NCBI RefSeq assembly: GCF_016906535.1
Contig: NC_057375.1
Location: 992,001-1,056,000 of the forward strand
Reading direction: 5' to 3'
Length of the DNA: 64,000 bases
From: Rhizoctonia solani
Taxonomy: Eukaryota; Basidiomycota; Agaricomycetes; Cantharellales; Ceratobasidiaceae
The translations under genes and the position numbers were made by a program. A model generated the notes under the pieces. It was not told the DNA's origin, made no database searches, and was given only the letters and a program-made list of their open reading frames with translations. Below, piece after piece: positions 12,152 through 23,543 of this stretch (its first letter is position 1; every line of letters starts with the position of its first letter).

Positions 12152-13260
12152 TCTCCAACTTCAACTTCAACTTCAACCCGGGAACCCACCTCCACCAATA
12201 TTCCCTACGATTCAACGCACGTGAACCCAGACGACACATGCATCCAACCCACCTATTGGGACACCGTTCATGAATTTTCAAACTTGCGATTGATCAATTG
12301 TAGCCTAGTCCATGTGCGCCAAATGTACACCTAGTCTTACTAGGGAATCATCCCTGAGTTCTCGGCTTGGAATGTAGATCCAGGTTCGGTGAGCGCCTCC
12401 CATCCGAATATGTAGTAATAGAATGTGGTATTTCAAAAACTGGATGGCTGGCCCGTGTTATACAAAGCCAAAGAAAATAAGCACGTCGGGCATGCTGGGT
12501 AAGCAAGGTAATGTTGCCCCGTCAAGAGGACCAGAGAGACCACTTGGTAAGTATTTTGTGTAAATGTTTCCTGCCAAGGATGCTGATGCATAATAGAAGG
12601 TGTTTCTAAGTTGCCGCATGTGAAATCTTAGCCCGAGCAAATTGGGCTAACGGTCGTAGCCACATGGGGTAGATATAGACAACCGCGAGGAGCTTATGTA
12701 TGGGACTGCGGCATCTGAAGTAACCAGATACTCCGCGAGGATTGGATGAATGTGAAATCACAAGGTGAGCCGCCCGTCGTCGATGAACCAGCGCCACATA
12801 TTAATTTGTATTCAAGCTGGGTCTATAGCCTTGGGCAATGGGAGATTGTGAGTGAGGATTGACTGAACAAGGTTAACCAGGAGCTGACTAAAATTGATGT
12901 CAAAGACTGGAGTCCAGGGCCGAGGTGATACCGACCTGATCCACTGGCGAGGCACGGGACCGGGCTTCGGCGCTTCGCGAATTCGACTAGCACTAGGGGA
13001 CGACGAAGGACCTCGTGTATAACATATTAATCCCACTGCCGCGCTGGCAACCGATCAGACCCTCCGCAACCATCTCATGCGGCCTCAAAGCTGCCTGACC
13101 CTTCTTCCTCTGTGCTCCTTCTCCCTCATTAACGATCACAACAACCATCGAGTTCTGAGGAAATAGACTCGCCCGAGGCAGTTTTTCTCGGTATCGCACC
13201 AGATGTCCACCAACACTGATGATCTGCCATCGACCAACATTGGATCCCCTTGTGAGCAAT
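12152..13260. other. Intergenic, with a short (CTTCAA)n run
   Basis: A short CTTCAA-type microsatellite lies at about 12152-12175. Otherwise only short ORFs without recognisable content are seen on either strand. Confidence 0.4.
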
Positions 13261-13379
13261 CTCCGAGTTGCGTGAGTCCATGATCCTTAACAGTACCTTG
13301 ATTTTTGCTAACAAGAACATAATAGGACATTTTCGATTGCAGCTTTTGGTAAGCCTCTGGAGTGTTTGCGGCACCTGAT

Positions 13380-15290
13380 CATACTGATTTACCCTCCGGC
13401 CAGTTTTATTCAAACAATTCCAGGCGAGATCAAGGTGTGCACCATCTGCCTTTGAGTTTATGATCTCAGCTCATACCAAATCGCCTAGTTCTACCGGAGA
13501 CAGGTAGCTCAAGGGCGAATGTCCCTCGTCTGCTTTCTCTTCATCGTAGTCCGATAGTACGGCTCCTTAACCCACTCATACCCACTATTTACTAACCTAC
13601 CCTCTTCCAGTGTTTCAGTAGTATCACTCCTCAACGGCATCGGCTTCTACGCCACATCATTTGACATCGAGTCGTGCAGCCGATACCGTTTGGCTGCGCC
13701 CGTGACCAAAAGTATGAGATCCCAGCTCTGAAAGGTTCTGTGTCTCATTCACTTCATCCAGTGTTCGCCGGTTTGCATCTCAAGGTCTTATATTCCTAAG
13801 GACATGGGCCATTTCTCGGAAATCACGGGTCGTCTTGATCATCCTCTCGGCCCTTGCATCATTACTCTGCCCATGATGGTCATTGGAAACGTGTACAAGC
13901 GAGAGCGTATGTTTATCCTGCCTGATTCGGTTCGCTTGGTATTGACTGAAACCATATAGCGCATGTCAAAAACGGGTCGTATGTATCATTCAATTTGTTT
14001 CCCGTCCACGGCTTAACAGGTTCCGCGACAACAGATGCATTGCTAAGCAAAACGCGGGAACCTTCAACAGTGCACCAATGTACTATGGTGCTATGGCTGG
14101 TACGCTTCCATCGATTGAAGATATCGAAATAAACCATTAACGATGCCAACCCAGGCTTTGACATCATTGCTTGTGGCATTGCAACCTACTATCTCATTGA
14201 CCTGAATGCGAACGCTGTTATGTCTAAATTCACAAAGAAAGTGATGCAGCATGGCATGGTAAGTGCAAATTGGTCTTCAACCAGCCCCCTCTTTATCCCC
14301 ATCCGCCCTTCACTCCGAAGGCTTGCCCTCGGTAGTATCTCGATGACTTGTACGGTCCGCGATACGAAGGCTTCCCTCGGTAGTATCTCGATGACTTGTA
14401 CGGTCCGCGATACGGACAGTCCAACACAGCACGCTTGTTCCCCACAGATCAGCTTGTATCTCAAGCTCTCATTGCCCCATCCACCCATATTTTGATTCCC
14501 TTTCCTTTCTTGTCCATCTTCGAGTTCTGATCATTCTGATTAGTTTTACGCGTTCGGCACTACCCGTAAGTTACGCACTCCCCCATGTCCCCAAACCCTC
14601 ATCTAAAGCGCCCCCAGTCTGCAACATCATCGTTCTCTTGGGCACAAGTCATGTCAAGTACGTGGAGAAGTTAGGAGCATTTCTGAGTGTAGCGGTAAGT
14701 TTTACTACCTTGCTTCACCGGTCTCCAAATTTCTGGGCTGTTCCTGTCCCCGGGCTTTGATCTCTTGCCAACTTCGTTCGGTGTGGAGCATGTTCAGCTG
14801 ACTTTTCAATTTTCTTGTCGCATATTTCGATGCTTCCCCACACGTGACGTCTGGTTTGTCTTGGAAACACGGCCTCCAATTCTTGTCCCAAACAAAAACA
14901 CCTTGGTTTGGTGCACATATGCGCTACGGAACAACCTATCACTTTAGGTCACGATGATTATGGCGCAGCGCTTGGTGTTAGCAACGCAAAGTATAAAAGT
15001 TCCCCCTCCGGCTTTGGAACACATCGCAATAACTGATCGTATGCCTACTTTATCTTCCGATGTAACTTCATTATCTCCGCGTACCGCCAAAACCGGTCAT
15101 TTCCATGACTTTGCAAAACTGACGGTCGTGGACGAACGGGACGAAACCCCTTCTCAAACAAACTCCGACCGAACTCCACCGCCGCATTTCGTTATCGAAA
15201 TCGAACAACCCCCTCCTTCTCACCCTCGCCTACTGGATCCACGAACACGTTCTCACCCTCCTTCGCCCGTCGGCTATGCTTTATGACCGT
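13380..15290 (+). pseudogene. Degenerate DUF6533-like seven-transmembrane gene
   Basis: Pieces resembling the Agaricomycete DUF6533 membrane family occur in order: an IQTIPGEIKV block (about 13410), VSVVSLLNGIGFYATS (about 13611), a loop with FLRTWAISRKSRVVLIIL (about 13785), FNLFPVHGLTG (about 13990), a late membrane segment TPVCNIIVLLGTSHVKYVEKLG (about 14565-14680) and a cytoplasmic tail starting RTAKTGHFHDF (about 15079). The frame changes inside what should be one exon (around 13860) and I cannot join the pieces into one open frame. A 48-bp tandem duplication sits in one of the intervening segments. I read it as decayed. A functional gene with unusual splicing is less likely. Confidence 0.5.
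14330..14425. repeat. 48-bp tandem duplication
   Basis: The unit CTCGGTAGTATCTCGATGAC...GATACGAAGGCTTCC occurs twice back to back, essentially identical, so the duplication is recent. It lies in an intron-like part of the DUF6533-like remnant. Confidence 0.85.
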
Positions 15291-15494
15291 TTTATTCGTC
15301 TCTCATATGCTGGGCATTGCTTTCGTTTTCTTCCTACCGGCTCTACCGCATTTCGTTATCTTATGCTCTCACCCACATGCTCTCTCTTCTGTGCTATAAC
15401 ATTGCATCCCTGCTTTCCTGCATCGAATCGGACTTTTTCTATTTATATTTTTCTATATTTTCATCACACATTGGATTTGATCTAGCCGCCCGCG

Positions 15495-15781
15495 ATGAAA
15501 CGACCTCTTTCCTCAGCAGCCGCGCCCTTCGATCATCCACAATTCCAACCAGCGGCGATATCCGAGGGAGCTCTAAACGATCTCAAGCGCTTGGGCAGGC
15601 GGATACTTTTGAGCTTGACGTCCGCGTCCACACCGAGACTGTCCACGTAGTCGAATCGCAGCGACGACAAAGTGCGACCGGATCCATCGGTAGCCTCGGG
15701 ACTTATATCGAAGAAGGGAAGCGCACGGATGGAGATGGTAAGCCGGCGGTCGCTACAGGCTGGGAGAGGGCGGCAGTTTGA
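15495..15781 (+). CDS. Possible C-terminal coding remnant, unknown
   Basis: An open segment of about 95 codons ends at 15781 and is rich in charged and polar residues (FELDVRVHTETVHVVESQ, then YIEEGKRTDGDGK). It resembles the cytoplasmic tail of a membrane protein and may be the tail of the preceding DUF6533-like gene or of a second damaged copy. No start or upstream exon could be assigned, so it is probably not a complete gene. Confidence 0.3.
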
Positions 15782-15789
15782 TTTTCTCT

Positions 15790-16815
15790 TTTATTCAAAT
15801 GGAAACGTGTATGATTATCGGAGTTGTACTCTCTAATGTCTTGATATATTATTATTGCATGACGGCGGAATGGCGGCTGGTTTCGTACGCAGCGTTTGTG
15901 CCAAGTAGTGTATTACAGACTTCAGTTTTCAGCGGGCAGTAAAAGTTGAATACTCGATTGGTCAGCGTTTCGGCTTTTAAGTTCCGACAGTGTGAAACGC
16001 CCACTAGAAGCTGCTTCAGAATGGAAATTTATCAAACTGTGGATACATAATCCAGTTACCATTCATAGTTGCACGTGCCATAGGCTATGGGACTACTTGT
16101 ACAAGACACACGTGAAACATGATTCTTGAGCGGGCGATTCTAAACCAGGAGGGTTGTCAGGTTAGTCATTTGGTCTAAACAGGGATAGACTACCAAGAAT
16201 AGAAATCTTCAAGAAGGTATATAGATGTTTCTTGATAAGGTTAGGTTGTCAACTAGTCTAGGGGTCGAACATCACGAAATATGGCTCGCCGGAAAACCAC
16301 GGTGCAAGCGTTGTGGATGCTGACCAAGTACAGCTGGAACTCTCGCGCATATATCCACCTAAATAAATAGAACTTGACGAATTGGGAAGCTCGTTCAGTA
16401 TCCTCTAGCATTTTGCTAGTGATAGTCTCCAACAAGGAGATGAGTTCTACGTTAGTACCCCTCAACTATGCGCTCAATTGAGCAACACCATCTGACACTT
16501 TTCACTTAGCCGAGATATCAACTGCAGCGTCAAGCATTAGTACTAGCTATGAGTGCAGGTATATGCGTTGGGTTGATTCGAATATGGTGCATCTATTAAT
16601 TAGTCTAAGCATAGGAATACATAAGCTGATATTACAATGGTGAAACAATGAATAGGGGATGGGAATTATAGCAATAGTAAGATAAGGATAAGAATAAGGA
16701 TTGAAAGGCGATGGGGTGCTGTGTTAGAACGAAAAATGCATGCAGTCTTGTCTAAAATAAGTGAAAATTATAGTAGGTTGTAACTAAGAAGTAGCCCAGA
16801 CTCAAACAACACTCG
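15790..16815. other. Intergenic, nothing recognised
   Basis: AT-rich stretch with only short ORFs and no recognisable domain, RNA gene or repeat. Confidence 0.45.
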
Positions 16816-16818
16816 CGA

Positions 16819-17180
16819 CTAGTTGTGTGGTATTCTAAAGAAAATAAGGAGCTGCCGGGCGCATTCGTTTTGAGCGATTGATTTAGAAGAGGCTACACTA
16901 CGTGCTACCACACGACCGTTTACTACAATCAACCGGGTCAATTTGTGCAGGGCAAATGATCTAAGTCCTGATCATTCCGAGGGATTAATACTCACAGGTA
17001 GCTTCAGCAGCCCATACAGACTGTCCATTATGTATCATAGGAGCCTCGCTCCAGTGTACAGCAGGTGGTAAGGACTGTTGCCTATACCTGTTAAATTATA
17101 CATGTTATAACCCGATAGGTATATGTGAATGAGACATCCTCAGCTCACCAGTTCTGCCAAATGTGAAAGTGCTGGGCCAT
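16819..17180 (-). CDS. Mini double-stranded-RNA-binding-domain protein (copy 2)
   Basis: On the minus strand, exons 17180-17149, 17087-16996 and 16922-16819 join in frame to 75 residues. Exon lengths (32, 92, 104 nt) and phases are identical to those of the copy at 4.8 kb. The product starts MAQHFHIWQNWYRQQS, continues through a QSVWAAEAT strand and GRVVARSVASSKS turn, and ends in helix 2 (QNECARQLLIFF) and IPHN. The dsRBD-like core is complete, but the helix-2 lysine patch is reduced to one Lys. It diverges clearly from the other copies at DNA level while keeping the reading frame, which suggests selection on the protein. Function is inferred from the fold pattern only. Confidence 0.7.
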
Positions 17181-17189
17181 TGTCAAACC

Positions 17190-19215
17190 GAACTCAAAAA
17201 TTGGAGAGATGTATAATTTTCGTGGGCATTGTGCTCGGTATTTGAAGAGGTCTCAAATCGCCACTTTGTACGGCCAGCGTAGTGCTCTCATGGGCGAAGC
17301 AAACGAGTGCCACTTAGTCCCGGTTTCCCGATGGTCGCCCGCATTGTACTTCTTGTGCTCTGCATAACCCAGGTGTGTTGAAGAGACACTTGGCCCTCTG
17401 TGGCGCAGTAAACGAGCTCGGCCACACCCAAGTGTTCGCTGCCGTAACCAAAAGTTACAATATTGGTGATTCATTGTGGCGGTGTTGGACCTCAGAGGTT
17501 GGACTTCAGTCTACCTGGCCTCCCAATATCAACCACCGGCACATCCGAATCGTGCGAAGCATTAACGCCCAACCTAAGCTGCTAAATCGGGGTGGGGTGG
17601 CTAAATAACAGCCGAGAGAAAACATTTCGTGATCCTTCAGCCGATGGTGTGCGAAAGACACTGTCAGTTGTATCATTGGCCGAGCACCACTCGATCTTGC
17701 TTAGCGCTAAACCTGTTTCTGAACCGAGTCTCAAAATTGTCTTTTCACGTAAGCGGGTGGCCAATTTTTCTTTTTTCAAAAGACTCCTACTGGAAACAAT
17801 TTCGCACGTACTCCGGTTTTACACCCTAGTTATGGGATGATTTAAAGGGGTTAAGGCATCTATCTAATCGGCTACTGTTCGTGACCTAATGCCATTGCAA
17901 GAAGTGGGTCAATTTTATGCCCGTGTATGCTCAAGCACAGCGATGGGTAGATCGCGGATTTGTTCGTATTGTCCGTATGCGAAGGCGAAGTGAATTTTTC
18001 ATCATTGATAGGAGCTCTCAAGACAGAGCCCCGGTCTCATGGTATGTCAAATGGCCTAGATTCTTAACTACTTTCGACTTGGAGATTGGAAACAGGTGAG
18101 TCCCACTTACCTCGATGCTAAGTAGCATTGTAGTAAGACTATTACTATATTACCAAAGTGTCAATCTACGAATTGATTGGAAAAGCTGTGTGATTATTAT
18201 TGTTCATAATCACAATCACAAGCCGGCTGCGCGTGCCGGTACCGGCACGGTATTAAACACCGGATCAAACCTGCTTGATGGAAAACCAAAATCAAATCCA
18301 TCCCATCAGTGGCTGGTGCTATGCTTTGTTCTATGGCTCTGTTCATCGTTTCTACGCTCCTGTAAAATTCGAACCCTCATAGTTTAGTGTATATCCTCGA
18401 CAGACACATAGGTAAACTAATAGAAGATTGGCTTGGCTTATCGTTTTTCCAGGTCGAAAAGGTAGCAAAGTCTGAATTTTTAGTGCAATAAAAACGATTG
18501 AGGTAAGGAAGGCGTGCTCTCATCTATTAGAGCTCCGTGTGAAAATAATGCAAGAGAAGAACATCAATGGTGCTGAGTGGCCTCCGCATAGCCGGGGCGC
18601 ACATTGACGAACCTGTTCACAGCCACCGCTAATCTTGTTGCAGTGAAACATAATCGCTTCGGAGCGTTCACATTGAGGCGATGCAAGGTCTAGAGTCTTA
18701 AAGTATGAACAAAGAGTAAAAGAGTAAGTATCGGGGGTGGGGGTTATTCCCAGAGTAAACAGGAAATACGAGCTCGCAGAATAAAGCTCAAGCACGTAGG
18801 AATTGTGCATACAAGTCAAGGAAAATTGGTTATGGTTATGGCATGGAGTGGCTGGAACTACTGCTATATGAAGGAGAGCTGAAGCACTTTGACTAATGAG
18901 CCGTCCTCATCATAGGTACTGGGGTGATAGACGCACAAAGCGGTCGCAGGGGTAGGCCAGGTCAATTATATGCATCAAGGACAGCTAAACTACGATAACA
19001 TACAAACATCCGGCAGTATAACTACATGAAATAGACATAAAGACGATGGGACTAAACCGTTATAACCTGTAAGGATAAATAAAGTGCATTGAGGTTGAGC
19101 GATAGATGTGTATCCACCCTAGTCCTTGACCAAAGCCAGGGAGTTTAGATGATTGCTTTCATTGAGTCATTGTCACTGAGGCACGAGGGTCTGGCGGATA
19201 GTTTAGATACTTTTC
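17190..19215. other. Spacer between two mini-dsRBD genes
   Basis: No recognisable gene. A perfect 18-bp palindrome (CGTGCCGGTACCGGCACG) lies at 18232-18249. A short ORF at 17917-18099 ends at a possible splice donor (GTGAGT) but I cannot connect or identify it. Confidence 0.4.
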
Positions 19216-19219
19216 GCTA

Positions 19220-19573
19220 TCAGTGAGGGATTTTGAAGAAAATAAGCAGCTGCCGGGCGCAGTCGTTTTGCGCTGCGGATTTTGACGGGGCAACGCTGCG
19301 AGCTATCACTTGCCCGTGCACTAACATACCAGTAGTTAGCTATATGCTACATAATAAATGATACAAGAGCCAATCTAGGTTTCCAAACACTTACGAGTTA
19401 CTTCGGATGCCCATACAGACTGTCTGTTGTGAGTCACAAGGTTTTCACACCATTGTAATGGTGGCGATATAGACTGTTGCCTATGCCTAGCAAGTAGTTT
19501 TGTATCGCAGAATTCAAACCGGCAAGGTATACTGTGCTCACCAATTCTGCCAGACATCCAAGTATTGAGTCAT
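19220..19573 (-). CDS. Mini double-stranded-RNA-binding-domain protein (copy 3)
   Basis: Minus-strand exons 19573-19542, 19486-19395 and 19320-19220 join in frame to 74 residues. Exons 1 and 2 have exactly the sizes of the other two copies; exon 3 is one codon shorter. The protein starts MTQYLDVWQNWHRQQS and continues through RQSVWASEVT, GQVIARSVAPSKS and QNDCARQLLIFFKIPH. It is the nearest relative of copy 2, 2.4 kb away on the same strand, so these two look like a local duplication. Helix 2 has the same reduced lysine pattern. The call rests on conserved gene structure and the dsRBD-like secondary-structure pattern. Confidence 0.7.
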
Positions 19574-19579
19574 TAAAAC

Positions 19580-22095
19580 CGATACCTCCCAGCTGAAGAG
19601 ATACCATTCTTACCTGCGAAGTCCTTATTATTTAAGGAGTTCATCGGTCACGAATACCCCTGTATCCTCCTTCGAGCAGATGGGTGTGGCCACCTAACCC
19701 CGTTCCCACCAATCGTTAAGCGTAGTGCTACACGACGTTGGAGTCATGAATAAATCCTTGTGTGTAACGTCCAAATCTGTGCGTGGCGGGGCATAAGTCT
19801 TCTACACAAGTGAACCAACTTCGTTGAGACCGGGCTCATCAGTTAAACGACGAGGGATTGGGCTTCGGCTGGGCTTCAGCCTCGGGAGTGCTGAACAAAA
19901 GGTATTGTCTCACTGCAATTGGCATGAAGATCATCAGCAATGTCAAGCTACGGCGACACGATATCCCCTAATCAATTTAATATTCCGGAGTGGGATGCTC
20001 GCTTTCGAGTGGCAAGGAAATGATTTACGCTCGTATTCATCGTAGAAAAGCGGCACGGTCTAGTTGTTGGTAAATAACGCATCACCCGGACATACTACCG
20101 GCAGCCAAGACAGATCCGCGATCTACGCGAGAGATCGAGAGGGTGGCAAAGGTTTAAACATGATATATAGGACCAATGAGAATGCTTTCGTCAGTCCATG
20201 TACGACTTGATCAGCGAGTGTCCAGTAGTCAACAGGTGATCCGGTGATTTATTTATCACCGGTACAAGTATCTTATATGCCTTCGAGTGAGCTTTCTATC
20301 TTCAATTCATAGTCCTTGAATGGCCCAGAATAGAAATACATAGCCGATCAGTTGATTTGTGATCAGGTTTACTACCGAAGAAGGGCTATATGATTATAAC
20401 GTTGGCCCCTGAGGGAAACCCCGGACAAGAAACTGTATCATCAAATCACTAATTTAGTTGAAGTTTTATAGGGGCTAGTGACTTCAGTATCAAGACCGAG
20501 TAGACCCAGGCCGATCAAGCAAATCTTCTGATGTATTGGATGTCCAGAGCCGATCTCGTCGGTCAATACTCTCTTTCTAGTGAATCCAAGCCGCAAGTCC
20601 CAGTATTCTTATTTCACCTGAGCTTTATGACCTTGATATCCATGATCAAGATGTGTGGTCTGCATTTATGTCCAATATGATGTAGCAGCAGACCCCGAGC
20701 TTGATCCGTCACGTGGCGTGAGGGCTAACGCAAGCGCAACGCCACAACTGATGTTCAACTTGAGCAAACATGGCAAATGTAGTCGCCATACTTACTCTTA
20801 AAAACTTTCGTACGTACCGAGTGCCTGAACGCCTCGTCCTTCGAAATCTAAGTTCTTGAACCTAAGCCAACTAGAGTGCTCGCATCGAGTTTGATCTCGA
20901 TCGAACTCTATCTTTGCATACCCGGACAGTGCAACGTCCATGCGGTGATGGTCAAAAATAGGGTAGTACGTACAGAGTGGGAGTGAGGAAGTTTGGTTCA
21001 TTCATTGCATCATTCAATCCAAATTTAATGTGACGCGCGTCGTTGCTCTTACAAACCAATGACATTCAATATGGGGGGCTATGAAGATAAGCGACCGTTC
21101 CTATAGTTGACGATTCCAATTGTGTGCCTCAATAACGGGGCAGCACAGTAATCTAGAGATACCTCTATCTTTCAAAGTCAAGCGAGTCAAATTACTAGCC
21201 GATCAGAATCGAGTGTGGCCCATTGATTCGATTTAACCGAGGTAGGTTTAAGGGTACCACAATAAGAAGTAAGAGGTGCGGATTCACCGTAGCTTCAACT
21301 GGGATTCTTTCCGCTTAAGACGGGGGTCATGTATTAAGATCGTGGGGGTCTGCTACAATCGTGAGAATGTTGGGAGAGATACTAAACGCAAGCGAGGGGA
21401 GTGTGTAATGCCATGTCATAGCCGAGCCTATCAATTCATTCCTTCGACCCAGTTCGATTGGCTCGTACATGAAGATTGGAAGCAATAGAATAGGTTTATG
21501 AAGGTGCTCGAAGGAAACAAGGGCTTTCAGGTGTACTACCAGCATAAGCAATAGCACCAACGTAATTTTTATCAACGAGTTCCCCACATTCCTCAAAGAC
21601 AAGGGCAATGACTGCCACATGAGCTTATTCATCACGACCAACGTACCAGCTGTTGGCCAAAACGGCGGCGCAAAAACTTTTGCATGTAGTATCTAGATAA
21701 CTTTTGCATATATTAGATTGATTTCATGTGCAGCAGAAACAGTCACTAAATCTTACCACGGTGTCATTCAGAAGGGGGTCAATGAATTCTGCAGGCTGTG
21801 GTAGGAACAAGCGCTTAATGGTTGTTGTTTTTAGTTTTGGAATAACATTAGACATAGTAAGTTCGATTGTCGCACTTCTAAAACCCTCAAGCTGGGTTGT
21901 ATCGGTTCATAATTGGCATTCGCGCACATTTTTTGTTGTTCAGTGGTGAAAAGTTGAAAAATCAAGGGAAACCAGCCTTGGAGTCGAATACTCTATGTCA
22001 GCCAAGACTGTAAGAATGTACGCGAGAGCATACAGCTCTGTGTAAGGTTTAAAACCAAGTTAATCTAAGTTAGACCATGCCGGTCCCTGGACAGT
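19580..22095. other. Gene-poor stretch
   Basis: Only short ORFs are present and none is recognisable. A small hairpin (CCGGTGAT, 6-nt loop, ATCACCGG) lies at 20241-20262, next to GTGAT-rich sequence. No other structure was noted. Confidence 0.45.
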
Positions 22096-22097
22096 TG

Positions 22098-22205
22098 TCA
22101 TTATTTATTGATAACCGATTATTGCATTTTGTAGCCGCTTTCACCTGTGGATCTGTCTAGCTTAGCTTAACTTGGCTTTAGGCCATTACGAGAAGCTATC
22201 CAGTG
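22098..22205. repeat. Degenerate dispersed repeat, copy B
   Basis: Contains CATTATTTATTGATAACCGA, a CTTAGCTTAACTTGGCTTTA segment and GAAGCTATCC, in the same order and orientation as the block at 6347-6450. Flanking similarity extends upstream only weakly. Confidence 0.5.
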
Positions 22206-22209
22206 ATGC

Positions 22210-23540
22210 CACAAAATAGTTGGTTGCACCGAGAAAATGGTGCATATACTCGCGTTACATCGATGCTCGGGGATATTCATGCCCGCCTGTCGCTGCCAAT
22301 GTACATCAATATTGTAGCTTTATCTTTTTATTTCCGAGAGAATCTAATCAGTATTTAGGACCAACCGTGAACCTGTGCGACGAAGATCTTGTCAATAGCT
22401 TCACCCCTGCAAGGATGGATGAGACTTGATGTGCGCATGCCATCATGATGGCTGTACACCAGGTAAAGCTCAAGAACTCGGACCATCATCCTCGTAAATA
22501 AACATAAAACACACTTGACTTTAGTTGTAAGACAAAAAAAATGTCGATCTTGAACGAAAAAGGAGGCGGTGCGTCCAAAATGGGTCAGTACGGTAAACAC
22601 CCGGAACCGGCGTTTCAAAGCCGGAGCGAGGCAAAACGCCGGGCCCGGGTCCACAGTTAGCGAGGCGAAGCAACTTGTTCGCCCTAGGAAGTATCGACAT
22701 CGGCCCCTCACCCCTTGCTTAGCCACCGGGGAGAATTGTGCGAGTCGGGTGCAAATTTACCTTTAGAGGCTAAAGAAGTGTGACAGTTTATTGCGTGGAA
22801 AAAATATATGTATATATATCGTTTTAGAGTTGGGGCGTTTTCCTCTTGGAGACTTCGAGAACCCGCCGCAGCAGCAAGTTGATAATCCACTATATTGTAG
22901 TGGGTGTAATGTATATTGGACTGGGGTGTTTGATTATACACGTGTAAAGTGAAATGATAAATTGATTAACCTGGTGCCAAGTGTGACAAAACTAGAGTCT
23001 TCTGACGCAGGAGGCTGACGTTTGGCTTGAGGGATATAAGCCGCGGGAATCTCGAGGGGTCGTGTACACCGAGAGTTGAACGACGGGACACACGCTTGTT
23101 CTACTGGAGGAGATAATATATGATGGATTGACTAAGCATGGTCGGTTATTATTGGTATGTGCGAGACAAGACATCGTTATAATTAGTCAGACGCTCGGTA
23201 GTTGCGCTTATCACCACGTGTCTGTCGGCGCCAAGCATCCCGGGTGACTGATGCTTGGTGTCCCCTCGTCCATAACCAAAGGGCGTAGGCATGGGATATA
23301 AACTAGTTTTGTCTGGTCGCTGCGACGGTGTACATGCGCAGTGGGAAAATAGGGGCGCATTTATAGACCATACAGATAGGGAACGTGGCGCCGTAAGAAT
23401 GAAAGTCGTCAAGGGACTAGCCGGAAATCAACGGAAGAAGGCTTAGTCATGCAGTGCGGGGCCGGATGTAAAAGGATTGCAACGATAGTTGGGCGCACCC
23501 GAAGCTCTCGGACGACACTCTTTCCTCTCTTTTCTCTGGC
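22210..23540. other. Upstream region of the glucan synthase gene
   Basis: No recognisable gene. A GC-rich patch at about 22560-22710 stands out from the AT-rich surroundings. The last 25 bp before the FKS1 start codon are strongly pyrimidine-rich (CTCTTTCCTCTCTTTTCTCT), a common feature of fungal promoters. Confidence 0.4.
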
Positions 23541-23543
23541 GCG

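Noticed and set aside
13913..14488. Minus-strand ORFs over the DUF6533-like remnant
   Set aside because: They translate the 48-bp tandem duplication antisense and have no domain.
22355..22726. Minus-strand 123-codon ORF across a GC-rich patch
   Set aside because: Composition-driven; no domain, start context or splice partner.
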